From Belnapia sp. (GTDB lineage Bacteria; Pseudomonadota; Alphaproteobacteria; Acetobacterales; Acetobacteraceae): a stretch of 8,342 nt of DNA. The stretch lies in NCBI GenBank assembly GCA_028291445.1, contig JAQGIA010000038.1, positions 1 through 8,342 on the forward strand, read 5' to 3'. The translations under genes were made by a program, and so were the position numbers. Positions within the stretch are counted from its first letter, which is position 1; each line of letters starts with the position of its first letter. Shown here piece after piece: positions 1 through 5,862 of the stretch. The notes under the pieces are model-generated. The model was not told the DNA's origin and did no database searches. It was given only the letters and a program-made list of their open reading frames with translations.

Positions 1-86
1 CCTCGGGCGCCCGAGGCGATGCGGTCCCAGACCGCCTGGGCGGCCGGGTCGAGCGATTCCCGTTCGAGCTTGGGTAGCCGGCTCAT
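1..86 (-). CDS. Carboxymuconolactone decarboxylase-family protein, 5' fragment
   Basis: Only the first 28 codons are present; the rest lies beyond the left edge. The N-terminus reads MSRLPKLERESLDPAAQAVW followed by DRIASGAR. This matches the usual opening of AhpD/carboxymuconolactone decarboxylase-like proteins (a short basic start, an 'L-P-x-L' stretch, then a helix ending in '(V/L)xDRIAxGxRG'). The start is well supported: a GGAGG Shine-Dalgarno sequence sits 7 nt upstream (positions 94-98). The ATG also overlaps the stop of the upstream monooxygenase gene in an ATGA arrangement, so the two are probably translationally coupled. Family members include gamma-carboxymuconolactone decarboxylase and thiol-dependent peroxidase-like proteins, but the CxxC/His active-site region is not in the window, so the reaction cannot be assigned. 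The family call rests on the short N-terminus alone. Confidence 0.7.
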   Translation of the reverse strand, partial: MSRLPKLERESLDPAAQAVWDRIASGAR

Positions 87-1072
87 GCCGCGGCCTCCGC
101 CTGAGATTGGACAAAGGCCGGCATGACTTCCGCCGCGAAGGCCCGCAGGTTGCCGATGCTGGCATTCGGGTCGACCAGCAACACGCATTCCACCCCGCCC
201 GCCTCCAGCCGCCGCAGCCGGGCGATGATCTCGTCCGGGGTGCCCAGCAGGGGTGCGTCATCCGCCTCGACGCTCGACGCCCGGGCACCCTTCTGCAGGT
301 CGCCGATCACCCCCACCACCCGCCGCCGCGTCGCATAGGCCGCCTCCCGCTCCGCCTCGGTGTGGATCATCTGGAGGGCGCGGGCGACCGCCACCATCTC
401 CGGCGCATAGGTCCGGCCGGCGCGGGCGCATTCGGCGCGGAAGATCGCCACCCGCTCGATGATCTGCTCGACCGAGGCGAGCTGGTCGAGCAGCAGGTTG
501 AAGCCGTCGCGCGCCGCCCGTTCGATGCTCTCGGTGCTGCCGGCGGCGAGCCAGAGCGGCGGATGCGGTTGCTGGACCGGTGCCGGCTCCACCACCACAT
601 TCTCGAAATGCCAGCGCTTGCCATGGTGGCTGAAGCGCTCCTCGCTGGTCCAGGCCCGGCGGATGATGGCGATGGCCTCGTCGAAGCGCTCGCTGGCCTC
701 GGCCGGCGGGATGCAGAAGCCGTCGAATTCCGTCACCCGGTAGCCCTTGCCGACGCCGAAATCGAACCGCCCGTTGGACAGCAGGTCGAGGGTCGCCGCC
801 TGCTCGGCGATCAGCACCGGATTGTGCCAGGGCAGCACCACAACGGCGGTACCGAGCCGGATGCGCGAGGTCTTGGCAGCCAGATAGGCCAGCAGGGTGA
901 GCGAGGCGGAGACCTGGCCCTGGCCGGTGAAATGGTGCTCGACCATGAACAAGCTATGGAAGTCGAGCCGTTCGGCCTCCTGGATATAGCCGATGAAATC
1001 CTGGTAGCCCTGGCTATCCGCCAGGCCGACCGCGCGCCTGGTGCGCGCACCCCCGAACAGACCGAAGCGCAT
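83..1072 (-). CDS. LLM-class flavin-dependent oxidoreductase (luciferase-like monooxygenase)
   Basis: A 329-residue bacterial-luciferase-like TIM-barrel protein, probably cytoplasmic and using reduced FMN or F420. Visible family landmarks are the MRFGLF first strand, the EHHF segment near residue 46, the run around SRIRLGTAVVVLPWHNP near residues 70-85, and the DLLSNGRFDFGVGKGY stretch after it. These are typical of the subfamily annotated as alkanal monooxygenase-like. The start chosen is the ATG at 1072, because GGGGAAGG lies 7 nt upstream (1080-1087) and the protein begins directly with the first beta-strand. An in-frame ATG at 1117 would add 15 residues of poor quality and falls inside a hairpin. 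Its stop overlaps the start of the carboxymuconolactone-decarboxylase-type gene by 4 bp, suggesting an oxidation step followed by processing of a peroxide or lactone. The substrate cannot be read from sequence. The decayed Bug gene just upstream hints that this operon once included its own binding protein. Confidence 0.9.
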   Translation of the reverse strand: MRFGLFGGARTRRAVGLADSQGYQDFIGYIQEAERLDFHSLFMVEHHFTGQGQVSASLTLLAYLAAKTSRIRLGTAVVVLPWHNPVLIAEQAATLDLLSNGRFDFGVGKGYRVTEFDGFCIPPAEASERFDEAIAIIRRAWTSEERFSHHGKRWHFENVVVEPAPVQQPHPPLWLAAGSTESIERAARDGFNLLLDQLASVEQIIERVAIFRAECARAGRTYAPEMVAVARALQMIHTEAEREAAYATRRRVVGVIGDLQKGARASSVEADDAPLLGTPDEIIARLRRLEAGGVECVLLVDPNASIGNLRAFAAEVMPAFVQSQAEAAA

Positions 1073-1079
1073 TCCTGGG

Positions 1080-1087
1080 CCTTCCCC
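1080..1087 (-). promoter_or_regulatory. Ribosome binding site fixing the LLM monooxygenase start
   Basis: On the minus strand this reads GGGGAAGG, 7 nt from the ATG at 1072. It favours the shorter protein over a start at 1117, which would place this motif inside the coding region. Confidence 0.6.
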
Positions 1088-1113
1088 ACCATGGTATTGC
1101 GCCCAGCCTGCAC

Positions 1114-1145
1114 CCATCGGCGGCGGAAAAACAGGCCGCCGATGG
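1114..1145 (-). terminator. 11-bp perfect inverted repeat after the Bug remnant (terminator-like or mRNA hairpin)
   Basis: The arms CCATCGGCGGC (1114-1124) and GCCGCCGATGG (1135-1145) are exactly complementary around a 10-nt loop. On the minus strand the loop contains five T residues. The hairpin sits 16 bp downstream of the stop of the Bug pseudogene and about 40 bp upstream of the monooxygenase start codon. No U-run follows the stem on either strand, so it is not a textbook intrinsic terminator. It could end or attenuate transcripts from the Bug locus, protect the 5' end of the monooxygenase mRNA, or be a dispersed palindromic element. The structure is certain; the role is inferred. Confidence 0.45.
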
Positions 1146-1161
1146 CCACCCCCGGCCGGCG

Positions 1162-1420
1162 CTAATCCGCGGTGATGCCGGCTCCCTTGATGGTCGCCGC
1201 ATAGGCCAGGGTATCGCGGCGGATGCGAGCGGCGAATTGCGTCGCATCAAGGCCGAGGATCTCATAGCCCTGGTCCTCCAGCTTGACCCGGACTTCCGGC
1301 CGCCACAGGGTGGCGAGCCAGGCTTCGGCATGACCATGCGGGTTGGGCCTGCGCCGCGAAAGGCAGCAGGGCAGTGGCGGCAAGCAGGCTGCGGCGTCTC
1401 GGCATAAACGCAGCGTCCAT
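1162..1420 (-). pseudogene. Bug/TctC-family tricarboxylate-type solute-binding protein, internally deleted remnant
   Basis: Two ends of one Bug-family protein survive in different frames. From the ATG at 1420 (or 1405) the sequence reads MDAAF, then MPRRRSLLAATALLPFAAQA, then QPAW: a basic n-region, hydrophobic core and AQA cleavage site, as in periplasmic Bug proteins. From roughly 1330 to the TAG at 1162, another frame reads RPEVRVKLEDQGYEILGLD and continues to YAATIKGAGITAD, the standard Bug C-terminus. The start and stop frames differ by one base. Intact members are about 320 residues, so roughly 240 residues, the whole ligand-binding core, are missing, and the join lies near 1325-1345. 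Bug proteins bind carboxylates or amides in the periplasm for TctAB-type transporters or sensing; this copy cannot. A 90-codon open frame (1162-1434) crosses the scar and could be miscalled as a hypothetical gene, but its first third is not Bug-like. Confidence 0.85.
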
Positions 1421-1538
1421 GGGGCGATTTCCATGCGGGTCGCTGCCACGCTGGCAACACCGGAGTCGCCGGGGCCTAGCAAGGCACATGCCGCATGGGT
1501 CACACTGCATCGCAGCATACCGGGGGCAGACCAGCATC
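1421..1538. promoter_or_regulatory. Divergent intergenic region between the Bug remnant and the M20 hydrolase
   Basis: This 118-bp spacer must hold the promoter of the rightward M20 gene and, originally, that of the leftward Bug gene. I could not identify a convincing -35/-10 pair. It contains the dyad TGCCA-CGC-TGGCA (1444-1456), which has the T-N11-A form of LysR-type regulator boxes. A second near-perfect palindrome, CATGC-C-GCATG (1487-1497), lies further right. Either could be an operator. No regulator gene is in the window, so this is positional inference only. Confidence 0.35.
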
Positions 1539-2741
1539 ATGCCGACAATCGACGCCGCGCGTTTCCTCAAGGACCTGAACGACCTGCGCAGGATCGGCCA
1601 GTACAGGACCGGGGTGCATCGCCCGACCTATTCGCCGCAGGATATGGAAAGCCGCCGCTGGCTGGTCGCCACGCTTGAGGAGATCGGGCTCGAGGCCAGC
1701 ATCGACGGCATCGGCAATGTCTATGGCAGGCACCAGGGGTCAGGCCCGCATTTGCTCTCGGGAAGCCACATCGAAAGCCAGAACCAGGCGGGTTGGCTGG
1801 ATGGCGCGCTCGGGGTGATGACCGCGGTGGCGCTCGCCCGCGCCGGCCTGCCGGTCGATGTCGCTGCCTTCGCCGATGAGGAGGGCCACTTCGAGGGCGG
1901 TTTCCTCGGCAGCAAATCCATCATCGGCATCCTGTCCGATGCCGAGATCGACCGCAGCCGCAGCCGCAACGACGGCACGCCGCTGCGCGAGGCGCTCGCC
2001 GCCGCCGGCCTCGCCGGGCTGCCGCGCATGCAGCTCGAGCCGGGCCGGCACAAGGCCTTCTTCGAGATGCACATCGAGCAGGGCACGCAGCTGGAGAATG
2101 CCGGGCTCCGCGTCGGCGTCGTCACCGGCATCGTCGGCATCTGGCAATGGCGCATCACCATCGAAGGCATGCAGGATCATGCCGGCGGCACCACCATGGC
2201 CGAGCGCCGTGACGCCGGCCTGACCGCGGTCCGCCTACTGGCGATGCTGGATCAGGAACTGCCGAAAGTCTGCGGCGACCGCAGCACCTGGACCACCGGC
2301 CGCATCGCCGTCGAGCCCGGCGCGCCCAGCATCATCCCCGGCAAGGCCGATATCCTCTTCCAGTTCCGCGACATTTCCCTGCCGGTGCTGGAACGCATGG
2401 AGGCCTGCGTCCGCGCTTGCGTTCAGGAGAGCAACCGGCGCGAACGCTGCACCGCGACACTGGTCAATATCAGCAAGTCGCTGCCCGCGCCCTGCGATCC
2501 GGCGACCATGGCGGCGCTGGATGCCGCAGCGGAGAAGCACGCCCCGGGCCGCTGGCAGCGGATGCCCAGCGGGGCCGGGCATGATGCGCAGTACATCGCC
2601 CGCGTCATGCCGGTCTCGATGATCTTCACCCCCTCCATCAAGGGCATCAGCCATCACTGGGCGGAGGACACGAAGGAGGAGGATCTGGCGCTCTGCTGCC
2701 AGGTGCTGGCGGATGCGGCCGAGGCCTATCTGCAGGGCTGA
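1539..2741 (+). CDS. Zn-dependent M20-family amidohydrolase (hydantoinase/carbamoylase, N-carbamoyl amino acid or ureido hydrolase type)
   Basis: A 400-residue protein, full length for the HyuC/AllC/UAH group, which cleaves carbamoyl or ureido groups with two metal ions. Visible motifs are GSHIES (75-80, metal His77), the LDGALGV bridging Asp88, ADEEG (112-116, catalytic Glu114 or Glu115), EMHIEQG (176-182, metal His178), DHAGGTTMAERRDA (213-226) in the lid and dimerisation domain, PSIIPGKADILFQFRD (263-278) and GISHHWAEDT (369-378, last metal His). The start at 1539 is chosen because IDAARFLKDL is the normal family N-terminus; upstream in-frame ATGs add non-family sequence. The Shine-Dalgarno sequence is weak. 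Two departures from the usual motifs are Glu79 where SHxD is typical and GTTM where TTPM is typical, pointing to a divergent substrate subgroup. Products of such enzymes (ammonia, CO2, amino acid) would fit with the allophanate operon it converges on. The precise substrate is unknown. Confidence 0.9.
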   Translation: MPTIDAARFLKDLNDLRRIGQYRTGVHRPTYSPQDMESRRWLVATLEEIGLEASIDGIGNVYGRHQGSGPHLLSGSHIESQNQAGWLDGALGVMTAVALARAGLPVDVAAFADEEGHFEGGFLGSKSIIGILSDAEIDRSRSRNDGTPLREALAAAGLAGLPRMQLEPGRHKAFFEMHIEQGTQLENAGLRVGVVTGIVGIWQWRITIEGMQDHAGGTTMAERRDAGLTAVRLLAMLDQELPKVCGDRSTWTTGRIAVEPGAPSIIPGKADILFQFRDISLPVLERMEACVRACVQESNRRERCTATLVNISKSLPAPCDPATMAALDAAAEKHAPGRWQRMPSGAGHDAQYIARVMPVSMIFTPSIKGISHHWAEDTKEEDLALCCQVLADAAEAYLQG

Positions 2742-2748
2742 GGCGCGG

Positions 2749-3705
2749 CTATTCGGCCCGCACCCCCGCCAGCAGCGGCTGCCACCGCGCCGTTTCCGCC
2801 GCCACCAGCCGGGCGAAGGCGGCGCCATCCCCGGGCAGCGGCACGGTGCCCTGCTGCACCAGCCGTGCCTGCACCTCGGGCGCCGCCAGGGCCGCGGCGA
2901 TAGCCGAGGCCAACCGCGCCAGCGCCGCATCCGGAATGCCGCGCGGCGCGACGATGCCGCTGACCGAGCCATTCTCGAAGCCCGGCAGGCCAAGCTCCGC
3001 CGCCGTTGCCACCTCCGGCAGCAGGGCAAGGCGTTTGGGCGCCGCGACGCACAGCGCCCGCAGCGTTCCGGCCCGCACGTGGCCGGCGACGACAGGCGTG
3101 GCCTCGGCCGTCGCAGCCACGTCGCCCGCCAGCACCGCCTGGACGCTGGCCGCGCCGCTGCGGAAATGCACCGTGAGCAGCCGCGCCGCCGCCAGCGATT
3201 GCAGCAGCAACAGGGTCTGGTGCGGCGAGGAGCCGCTGCCCGCGGTCCCCCAGCTCACCGCCTCCTCCTGCTGCCGCGCCGCCGCCAGGAAGCCAGGCAG
3301 GTCGGTGGCCACCTTCGGGTTCACCACCAGCACATGCGGCGTCGAGGCCAGCAGCGCCACCGGCGTGAAGTCGCGCGCCGCATCATAGGGCAGCCGCGCA
3401 TAGATCGCCGGATTGACCGCCAGCATCCCGGTCGAGGCGACCAGCAGGGTCAGCCCGTCCGGGGCCGCCTTCGCCGCCGCCTCGGCGGCGATATTGCCGC
3501 CGGCGCCGGCCCGGTTCTCGACCACCACCGGCTGGCCGAGTTCCAGCGCCATCCGCTCCGCCACCACCCGGCTGACCAGATCGGTGATGCCGCCCGGCCC
3601 GAAGGGCACGATCAGCCGCAGCGACCGCGCCTGCGCCCGCAGCGCCGGCGCGGCCAGCACCCCGGCCAGTATCCCGGACACGGCCAGCAGGGCGCGCCGC
3701 GTCAC
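2749..3705 (-). CDS. Bug/TctC-family tripartite tricarboxylate transporter substrate-binding protein
   Basis: A 318-residue periplasmic binding protein, normal length for the family. Residues 1-25 form a signal peptide (TRRALLAVSGILAGVLAAPA core, cleavage after AQA). Mature-region landmarks are LRLIVPFGPGGITDLVSRVV (29-48), the GQPVVVENRAGAGGNIAAEA segment (57-76), PDG (82-84), FTPVALLASTPHVLVVNP (113-130), GTAGSGSSPH (153-162) and the C-terminal PEVQARL stretch. The start is a GTG at 3705 whose bases overlap the upstream stop in a GTGA arrangement; there is no good Shine-Dalgarno sequence, so translation probably depends on coupling. No TctA or TctB membrane partner is in the window, so it is an 'orphan' Bug protein, common in this type of genome. 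As last gene of the allophanate block it may capture the substrate or a related carboxylate. It is only a distant counterpart to the broken copy at 1162-1420. Confidence 0.92.
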   Translation of the reverse strand: MTRRALLAVSGILAGVLAAPALRAQARSLRLIVPFGPGGITDLVSRVVAERMALELGQPVVVENRAGAGGNIAAEAAAKAAPDGLTLLVASTGMLAVNPAIYARLPYDAARDFTPVALLASTPHVLVVNPKVATDLPGFLAAARQQEEAVSWGTAGSGSSPHQTLLLLQSLAAARLLTVHFRSGAASVQAVLAGDVAATAEATPVVAGHVRAGTLRALCVAAPKRLALLPEVATAAELGLPGFENGSVSGIVAPRGIPDAALARLASAIAAALAAPEVQARLVQQGTVPLPGDGAAFARLVAAETARWQPLLAGVRAE

Positions 3706-4073
3706 GCCATGAAGCTCACATGCGCCGCGACGATACGCCAACCCTCGTCGGGGAAGCGCACCCAGCTCTGGCTTTGCCGGCCGCGCCGGCCGCCGCGCAG
3801 GAACTCGGTATTCGCGGTGGCGAAGTCCCGGCCATAGGTGGTGACGACGGTATTCTCCAGGCTGCGCTCCAGCCCGGCCGGCGAGCGCCCGGCGCGGAAG
3901 GCGGCGATGGCGTCCCAGCCCAGCAAATTCTCCGTCGGGCCGTAGCGCAGGGTCCGCGCATCCCGCCGGAACAGCGCCTGCAGCACCGCCACGTCGTTGG
4001 TGGTCAGCGCCCTTTCGTACTCGGCGAACATGGCCTGCATCTCGGCCAGGATCTCGGGGAGATCGACATCCAT
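3702..4073 (-). CDS. hpxZ: DUF3225 / HpxZ-AtzH family protein (SnoaL-like fold)
   Basis: A 123-residue protein of the family annotated as oxalurate catabolism protein HpxZ, whose cyanuric-acid-pathway member AtzH is reported to convert 1,3-dicarboxyurea to allophanate. Visible landmarks are the N-terminal helix, NDVAVLQALF, the RYGPTENLLGWDAIAAFRAG block, VTTYGRDFATANTEF and RQSQSWVRFPDEGWRIVAAH near the end. From memory, AtzH needs Tyr22 and Arg46; here Tyr19 and Arg43 have the same 24-residue spacing in matching context, so the protein looks catalytically complete. The ATG at 4073 overlaps the AtzF stop by one base (TGATG), with AAGGA 9 nt upstream. A GTG one codon earlier (4076) is equally possible. 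Direct coupling to AtzF supports a step just before allophanate. In most clusters it accompanies AtzE/AtzG or HpxW-type amidohydrolases, which are absent here. Confidence 0.88.
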   Translation of the reverse strand: MDVDLPEILAEMQAMFAEYERALTTNDVAVLQALFRRDARTLRYGPTENLLGWDAIAAFRAGRSPAGLERSLENTVVTTYGRDFATANTEFLRGGRRGRQSQSWVRFPDEGWRIVAAHVSFMA

Positions 4074-5860
4074 CACGCATGATCCTTCGTCGTCAGATAG
4101 GCCCGCCAGCCGCCGGTCGCCGAGATATCCGGCATGCCCTCGGCGCCCGCCGCCTCGCAGAGGAAGCCGAGCGGCGCCGAGCCATCCGCCAGGGTGACCC
4201 GGCCGAAGCCGAGCGGCGGCGGAATCTCCGTCAGGAAGGCGCCGATGCTCGCCGCCGGAAAGGCCCAGACCTCGCCGGCGACGGCGACGCCGCCCGCGCC
4301 GACCCGTACCAGCCCCGGCCGGCCGCCCAGATCATGCAGCCGGTAGTGCGGCGCCGTTTCCGCCGCTGCCACGAAGCGCCCGCCATGCCGCAGCATCTGC
4401 GGATTGAGCGGCAGGCCGGCCATATGCGCACCGATGGCCAGCAGCGGCACCTCATCCGCCACAGGCGCGGCCCGGGCCGATGGCGGCGTCCCACCGAGCG
4501 CCCCCAACCCTACCCCGGCCGCCGCATGCAAAGCCGCGCCGAGCCCCGCCAGCCGCGCCTCGGTGAAGGCCGGCCCGACCAGGGTGATCCCGGCCGGCCG
4601 GCCATCGCCGCGAAAGCCCGCCGGCACCGCCAGCGCCGCCAGGTCGCAGATATTGACGAAATTCGTATAGGTCCCGAGCCGGCTGTTCGCCGCCACCGGG
4701 GCTGCCGCCAGATCGGCCAGGGTCGGCAAGCCAGGGGCGGTCGGCAGCACCAGCACATCGGCACCGGCGAACAGCACCCGTGCCAGCCGGCGGGCTTCGG
4801 CCGCCGCATGGAAGTCGTCCCAGGCGTCGATGCTCAGCTTGGGCAGCCCGGCTTCCAGGATGCTGCGCGTCACCGGATGGATGGCCTCCGGCCGGTCGGC
4901 CAGCATCCCACGCAGCGCCGCCGTGCGCTCCGCTACCCAGGCGCCGTCATAGAGCCGCTGGGCGATCGCCAGGAAAGGGCTGATATCGACCCGGGCGACG
5001 ATGCCGCCAAGCGCCTCGGCTCGCGCCAGGGAAGCGTCGAACAACGCGGCATCATCCGCCGTGTCGAAAACCAGCTGCTCCGCCAGCGGCACCGCCAGGC
5101 GCCAGGCGGGTTGCGGGGCGGGGGCGGCGCGCCAGCCCGCCGGGGCGGCGCGTGCGTAGCGGTCGGTCGGGGTTGGGCCAGCGATCACTTCCAGCACCGT
5201 CGCCGCATCGGCCACGGTCAGCGCGAACACCGAGACGCAATCGAGCGAGCGGCAGGCCGGCACCACGCCCTCGGTCGGCACCAGCCCCAGGCTCGGCTTC
5301 AGCCCGACGATGTTGTTCGCCATGGCCGGCACCCGGCCGGAGCCTGCGGTATCGGTCCCCAGCGAGAAGCCGGCGATCCCGGCCCCAACCGCGGTCGCCG
5401 AGCCGGAGGAGGAGCCGCCCGGGATGCAATCCGCCAGCAGCGCGTTGCGCGGCGTGCCATGAGGGCTGCGCGTGCCGTTCAACCCGGTGGCGAACTGGTC
5501 GAGGTTGGTCTTGCCCAGCAGCAGCCCACCCGCCGCCAGCAGCCGCGCCACCGCGGGACTGTCCACCATGGGCGTGTAGGCGAATTCCGGGCAGGCGGCG
5601 GTGGTGGGCAACCCGGCCGCATCGATGTTGTCCTTCACCACGAAGGGCACGCCGAACAACGGCCGGCCGCGCGGGCCTTCGGCCGCCAGCGCCGCCGCCC
5701 GGGCCAGGACCGCCTCGGGCGGGACCTGCGCGATGAACAGCGCCGGGTCGTCCCAGGCGGCGATGCGGGCCAGCGCCGCCTCCGCCACGTCCTGTGGCGC
5801 GCCGCCAGCGGCGAAGAAAGCCGCCAGCGCATCCAGGGTGAAGGCTGCTGGGACCGCCAT
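4073..5860 (-). CDS. atzF: Allophanate hydrolase
   Basis: A 595-residue cytoplasmic enzyme that hydrolyses allophanate to ammonia and CO2, the final step of urea amidolyase, biuret and cyanuric acid breakdown. Residues ~1-455 are an amidase-signature domain with catalytic Lys76 (VPFVVKDNID), cis-Ser150 (PGGSSSGSA) and nucleophile Ser174 (GTDTAGSGRVPA). The LYDGAWVAER segment carries Tyr304 and Arg312, matching in spacing the Tyr299/Arg307 pair I recall as substrate-binding in the Granulibacter bethesdensis enzyme. Residues ~470-592 form the allophanate-hydrolase-specific C-terminal domain (LAIGAHMAGLPLN onward to GGWRAYL), reported to assist turnover of the N-carboxycarbamate product. This separates it from general amidases and GatA. 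The start chosen is the ATG at 5860 with GAGG 8 nt upstream; a TTG at 5866 overlapping the previous stop is the alternative. No urea carboxylase gene is nearby. Confidence 0.95.
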   Translation of the reverse strand: MAVPAAFTLDALAAFFAAGGAPQDVAEAALARIAAWDDPALFIAQVPPEAVLARAAALAAEGPRGRPLFGVPFVVKDNIDAAGLPTTAACPEFAYTPMVDSPAVARLLAAGGLLLGKTNLDQFATGLNGTRSPHGTPRNALLADCIPGGSSSGSATAVGAGIAGFSLGTDTAGSGRVPAMANNIVGLKPSLGLVPTEGVVPACRSLDCVSVFALTVADAATVLEVIAGPTPTDRYARAAPAGWRAAPAPQPAWRLAVPLAEQLVFDTADDAALFDASLARAEALGGIVARVDISPFLAIAQRLYDGAWVAERTAALRGMLADRPEAIHPVTRSILEAGLPKLSIDAWDDFHAAAEARRLARVLFAGADVLVLPTAPGLPTLADLAAAPVAANSRLGTYTNFVNICDLAALAVPAGFRGDGRPAGITLVGPAFTEARLAGLGAALHAAAGVGLGALGGTPPSARAAPVADEVPLLAIGAHMAGLPLNPQMLRHGGRFVAAAETAPHYRLHDLGGRPGLVRVGAGGVAVAGEVWAFPAASIGAFLTEIPPPLGFGRVTLADGSAPLGFLCEAAGAEGMPDISATGGWRAYLTTKDHA

Positions 5861-5862
5861 GC

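Noticed and set aside
1..16. 16-bp perfect palindrome CCTCGGGCGCCCGAGG
   Set aside because: Lies within coding sequence as Ser-Gly-Ala-Arg codons of a normal CMD N-terminus; likely chance in GC-rich DNA.
107..1165. Long rightward open frame opposite the LLM monooxygenase
   Set aside because: Arg/Pro/His-rich translation with no family motifs; a GC-rich antisense shadow of a well-supported gene.
1162..1518. Apparent 118-codon leftward gene over the Bug remnant
   Set aside because: Only its C-terminal half resembles a protein family; the N-terminal part reads through the signal-peptide region in the wrong frame.
1374..1538. Extended N-terminus for the M20 hydrolase from in-frame upstream starts
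   Set aside because: The added residues are Arg-rich and unlike the family, and overlap the opposite-strand Bug signal-peptide region; the family N-terminus fits the ATG at 1539.
2739..2751. Bidirectional terminator between the convergent M20 and Bug genes
   Set aside because: Only 7 bp separate the stops and I see no stable hairpin with a T-run there; the transcripts probably overlap at their ends.
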